Of a DNA stretch of 6,614 nucleotides, positions 5,021-6,614 are shown piece after piece; the stretch's first letter is position 1; every line of letters begins with the position of its first letter. A program made the position numbers and the translations under genes. Source of the stretch: an uncultured Eubacterium sp. (lineage in GTDB: Bacteria > Bacillota > Clostridia > Lachnospirales > Lachnospiraceae); NCBI GenBank assembly GCA_902475415.1, contig CABRZK010000143.1:1-6614 (forward strand), read 5' to 3'. Under the pieces are notes generated by a model. The model did not search any database and had not been told where the DNA came from. It worked only from the letters and a program-made list of their open reading frames with translations.

Positions 5021-6133
5021 ATGGATATAACAAAAAAAATGAACGTTGCCATCGTTGGCTGTGGAGCCATCAGTGACATTTACCTGAAAAACATGGTTCA
5101 CCAATTTGATAACCTGAATGTTGTTGCCTGCTGTGCAGCACATCTGGAACATGCAAAAGATAAGGCAAAAGAATATCATATCAAAGGATGCACCTACGAT
5201 GAAATACTCGCAGATACTTCTGTGGACATGGTAGTGATTCTGACACCACCTTCCTCCCACGAATCCCTGATCCGTCAGGCACTGGAAGCAGGAAAACATG
5301 TTTATACGGAAAAGACACTGACTCTGTCCGCCAGTACCGCTGCCGAATTGCTTACGCTTGCGCAGGAAAAACACCTGTATCTTGGTTCCGCTCCGGACAC
5401 TTTCCTGGGTGCTGCTTTTCAGACTGCACGCAAAGCAATTGACGATGGTCTGATCGGTGAAGTAACCTCTTTTGATATCTGTGCCAACCGGGATCTTGAT
5501 TATCTGGGCGGAGTCTCTCCTTACCTGTGTACTCCGGGTGGTGGCATCTGCTACGATTACAGCGTATATCACCTGACTGCTCTGGTAAGTCTGCTCGGTC
5601 CGGTAGCCTCTGTCGCTTCTGTCGTAAAAAACCTTGCTTCACAAAGACAAAATACCTTTCCTGACAGTCCGACCTTTGGCCAGATGTATGATTACCCAAA
5701 CGAAAGTCAGGTATTTTCCATCCTGAATATGAAAAACGGAATTACCGGAACGTTGTCCATTAACGGAGACAGTGTGATTCAGGATCAGGCACATTTTATG
5801 ATTTATGGGAAAAAGGGTATACTGAAACTTACAGACCCAAATGCTTTTGGCGGAGATGTCGTTTTCCTTCCTGCATCCAAAGGATTTGAGGATCATCCAA
5901 CACCACAGATTCTGAATTACGGTTTTTCTTATGGAGAAAACAGCCGGGGGCTTGGTCCTTCCGAAATGGCTGATGCCATTTTTGAGCAACGGGAAAATCG
6001 TGCAAATGCCACTATGGCAGTTCATGTACTGGATGTCATTGACACCATGGTAAAAAGCAGTGAAACAGCAGCTTTTGTACCGGTTGCTTCCAGCTGTAAC
6101 CGGCCGGATACAATGCCTGTATTATCAAAGTAA
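5021..6133 (+). CDS. Gfo/Idh/MocA-family NAD(P)-dependent oxidoreductase
   Basis: 370 residues. The N-terminal Rossmann domain (about 7-125) opens with MNVAIVGCGAISDIYLKN (G13, G15), and the ILTPPSSH loop (73-80) is typical. The family's catalytic-lysine motif EKP appears as EKT (97-99) with Lys98 kept. The C-terminal alpha/beta domain follows; GGGICYDYSVYHLTALV (173-189) corresponds to the substrate-site motif with Asp179 and His184, and YGKKGILKL later matches the family's ligand-binding strand. Members oxidise or reduce sugars, inositols, amino sugars and related polyols in the cytoplasm. AAAGGAAA lies 8-10 bases before ATG 5021; the next Met (residue 7) has no ribosome site. No sugar transporter or kinase is in view, so substrate and pathway stay open. 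Length and motifs look intact. Confidence 0.9.
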   Translation: MDITKKMNVAIVGCGAISDIYLKNMVHQFDNLNVVACCAAHLEHAKDKAKEYHIKGCTYDEILADTSVDMVVILTPPSSHESLIRQALEAGKHVYTEKTLTLSASTAAELLTLAQEKHLYLGSAPDTFLGAAFQTARKAIDDGLIGEVTSFDICANRDLDYLGGVSPYLCTPGGGICYDYSVYHLTALVSLLGPVASVASVVKNLASQRQNTFPDSPTFGQMYDYPNESQVFSILNMKNGITGTLSINGDSVIQDQAHFMIYGKKGILKLTDPNAFGGDVVFLPASKGFEDHPTPQILNYGFSYGENSRGLGPSEMADAIFEQRENRANATMAVHVLDVIDTMVKSSETAAFVPVASSCNRPDTMPVLSK

Positions 6134-6197
6134 TGCTGGTAGCACCGAATGATATGTGATAGGATGAATTTACATATTTCAATTTTTCTGCAACATT

Positions 6198-6226
6198 AAG
6201 ACAACTTTTTCATCTGCAATTAGAAT
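6198..6226 (+). promoter_or_regulatory. Probable promoter of the YitT-family gene
   Basis: AAGACA (6198-6203), 17 bases, TAGAAT (6221-6226, five of six to consensus). Predicted start about 6233, leaving a leader of about 32 bases to the TTG start at 6265. The rest of the 131-base gap after the oxidoreductase is AT-rich and holds only a small 4-bp hairpin (6134-6144) and no convincing terminator. Confidence 0.45.
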
Positions 6227-6249
6227 GTTTTGAATATATTTCAATTTTC

Positions 6250-6256
6250 AAGGAGG
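6250..6256 (+). promoter_or_regulatory. Ribosome site that decides a TTG start
   Basis: AAGGAGG, a near-perfect site, lies 8 bases before TTG 6265-6267. No ATG or GTG start lies at a useful distance in this frame; the first in-frame ATG is 21 codons on, inside the first membrane segment. Confidence 0.75.
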
Positions 6257-6264
6257 AATTAATT

Positions 6265-6614
6265 TTGAAATTTGAACCAAAGAAAGATCTGAAACGACTG
6301 CTCGTCGTTTGTCTCGCCTCAATACTGATGGCGTTAAATATCAAGTCCTTTGTCCGCACCGGTGGTTTATATCCAGGCGGTGCTACCGGACTATCCCTGC
6401 TGATTCAACGTGGTGCCCAGATGTATCTCGGTCTGGCTCTGCCTTATACTGTGATCAACGTCATTTTAAATGCGATTCCGATTTATATCGGTTTCCGTTT
6501 TATTGGAAAGAAATTTACCTTGTATTCCTGTCTGTGCATTGTGCTGACCAGTGTACTGACAGACGTGATACCGGGTATTTCCATTACGCAGGATGTTCTG
6601 CTGATCAGTATCTT
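6265..6614 (+). CDS. YitT-family membrane protein, N-terminal part (partial, runs off right edge)
   Basis: 116 codons are visible from TTG 6265 to the window edge, beginning (M)KFEPKKDLKRLL. A short basic N-terminus is followed by about three to four hydrophobic segments (near residues 11-28, 35-48, 56-75 and 84-104). The signature is the early VRTGGLYPGGATGLSLLI (28-45), the glycine-rich first loop typical of the YitT_membrane family. These are widespread Firmicutes inner-membrane proteins of roughly 280-300 residues whose role is not settled. The C-terminal DUF2179 domain many members carry would lie outside the window. It is the last gene in a plus-strand run after the Gfo/Idh/MocA gene but appears to have its own promoter. 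Confidence 0.8.
   Translation, partial: MKFEPKKDLKRLLVVCLASILMALNIKSFVRTGGLYPGGATGLSLLIQRGAQMYLGLALPYTVINVILNAIPIYIGFRFIGKKFTLYSCLCIVLTSVLTDVIPGISITQDVLLISI

Noticed and set aside
4952..5699. Minus-strand open frames opposite the Gfo/Idh/MocA gene
   Set aside because: No recognisable domain or start signal. They are shadows of the plus-strand coding frame.
6134..6144. Terminator after the Gfo/Idh/MocA gene
   Set aside because: TGCT-GGT-AGCA gives only 4 bp with a 3-base loop and no T-run follows.

Overview
The window looks like the chromosome of a gut-type anaerobic Clostridia member, most likely Lachnospiraceae. Base composition is moderate to low GC, Shine-Dalgarno sites are strong (AAGGAGG), and promoters are sigma-A-like with extended -10 elements. 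The gene content fits too: a Hol-Tox-type mini toxin, an iron-sulfur flavoprotein, a fused old-yellow-enzyme (OYE) type reductase, a LysR regulator and a YitT protein. The assignment rests on protein style and is not a database match.

Left end (1-490): the 5' part of a small membrane-protein gene runs off the left edge on the minus strand. Next to it is a compact locus that reads as a type I toxin-antitoxin module. A 30-residue hydrophobic peptide with a basic tail (270-362, minus) has a very strong ribosome site and its own promoter. A convergent promoter at 148-176 would make an RNA of about 100 nt (about 183-281) that ends in a hairpin overlapping the 3' end of the toxin message. The toxin leader can hide its ribosome site in a stem.

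Centre (494-3930): a two-gene minus-strand operon. Transcription should start near 3847 from a good promoter, pass through a leader of about 205 nt with a striking three-stem fold ending in a U-run (3734-3818), then read an Isf-like iron-sulfur flavoprotein with a C-terminal zinc-ribbon-like region (2695-3642). After that comes a 672-residue fused ene-reductase (OYE barrel, 4Fe-4S cluster, FAD/NAD domains; 534-2552). The operon ends at a strong terminator (494-525). A divergent LysR-type regulator (3991-4896) faces it. A perfect TGTTACA-N5-TGTAACA palindrome containing a T-N11-A LysR box sits on the -10 of the operon promoter. The likely picture is substrate-inducible anaerobic reduction of an unsaturated compound; the substrate cannot be read from sequence.

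Right end (4897-6614): a Gfo/Idh/MocA-family NAD(P)-dependent oxidoreductase (5021-6133) with its own promoter, then the start of a YitT-family membrane protein that uses a TTG start (6265 to the window edge). These genes lie on the same strand as lysR, but separate promoters are visible and no functional tie to the reductase operon can be shown.

No rRNA, tRNA, CRISPR array or insertion sequence was seen.
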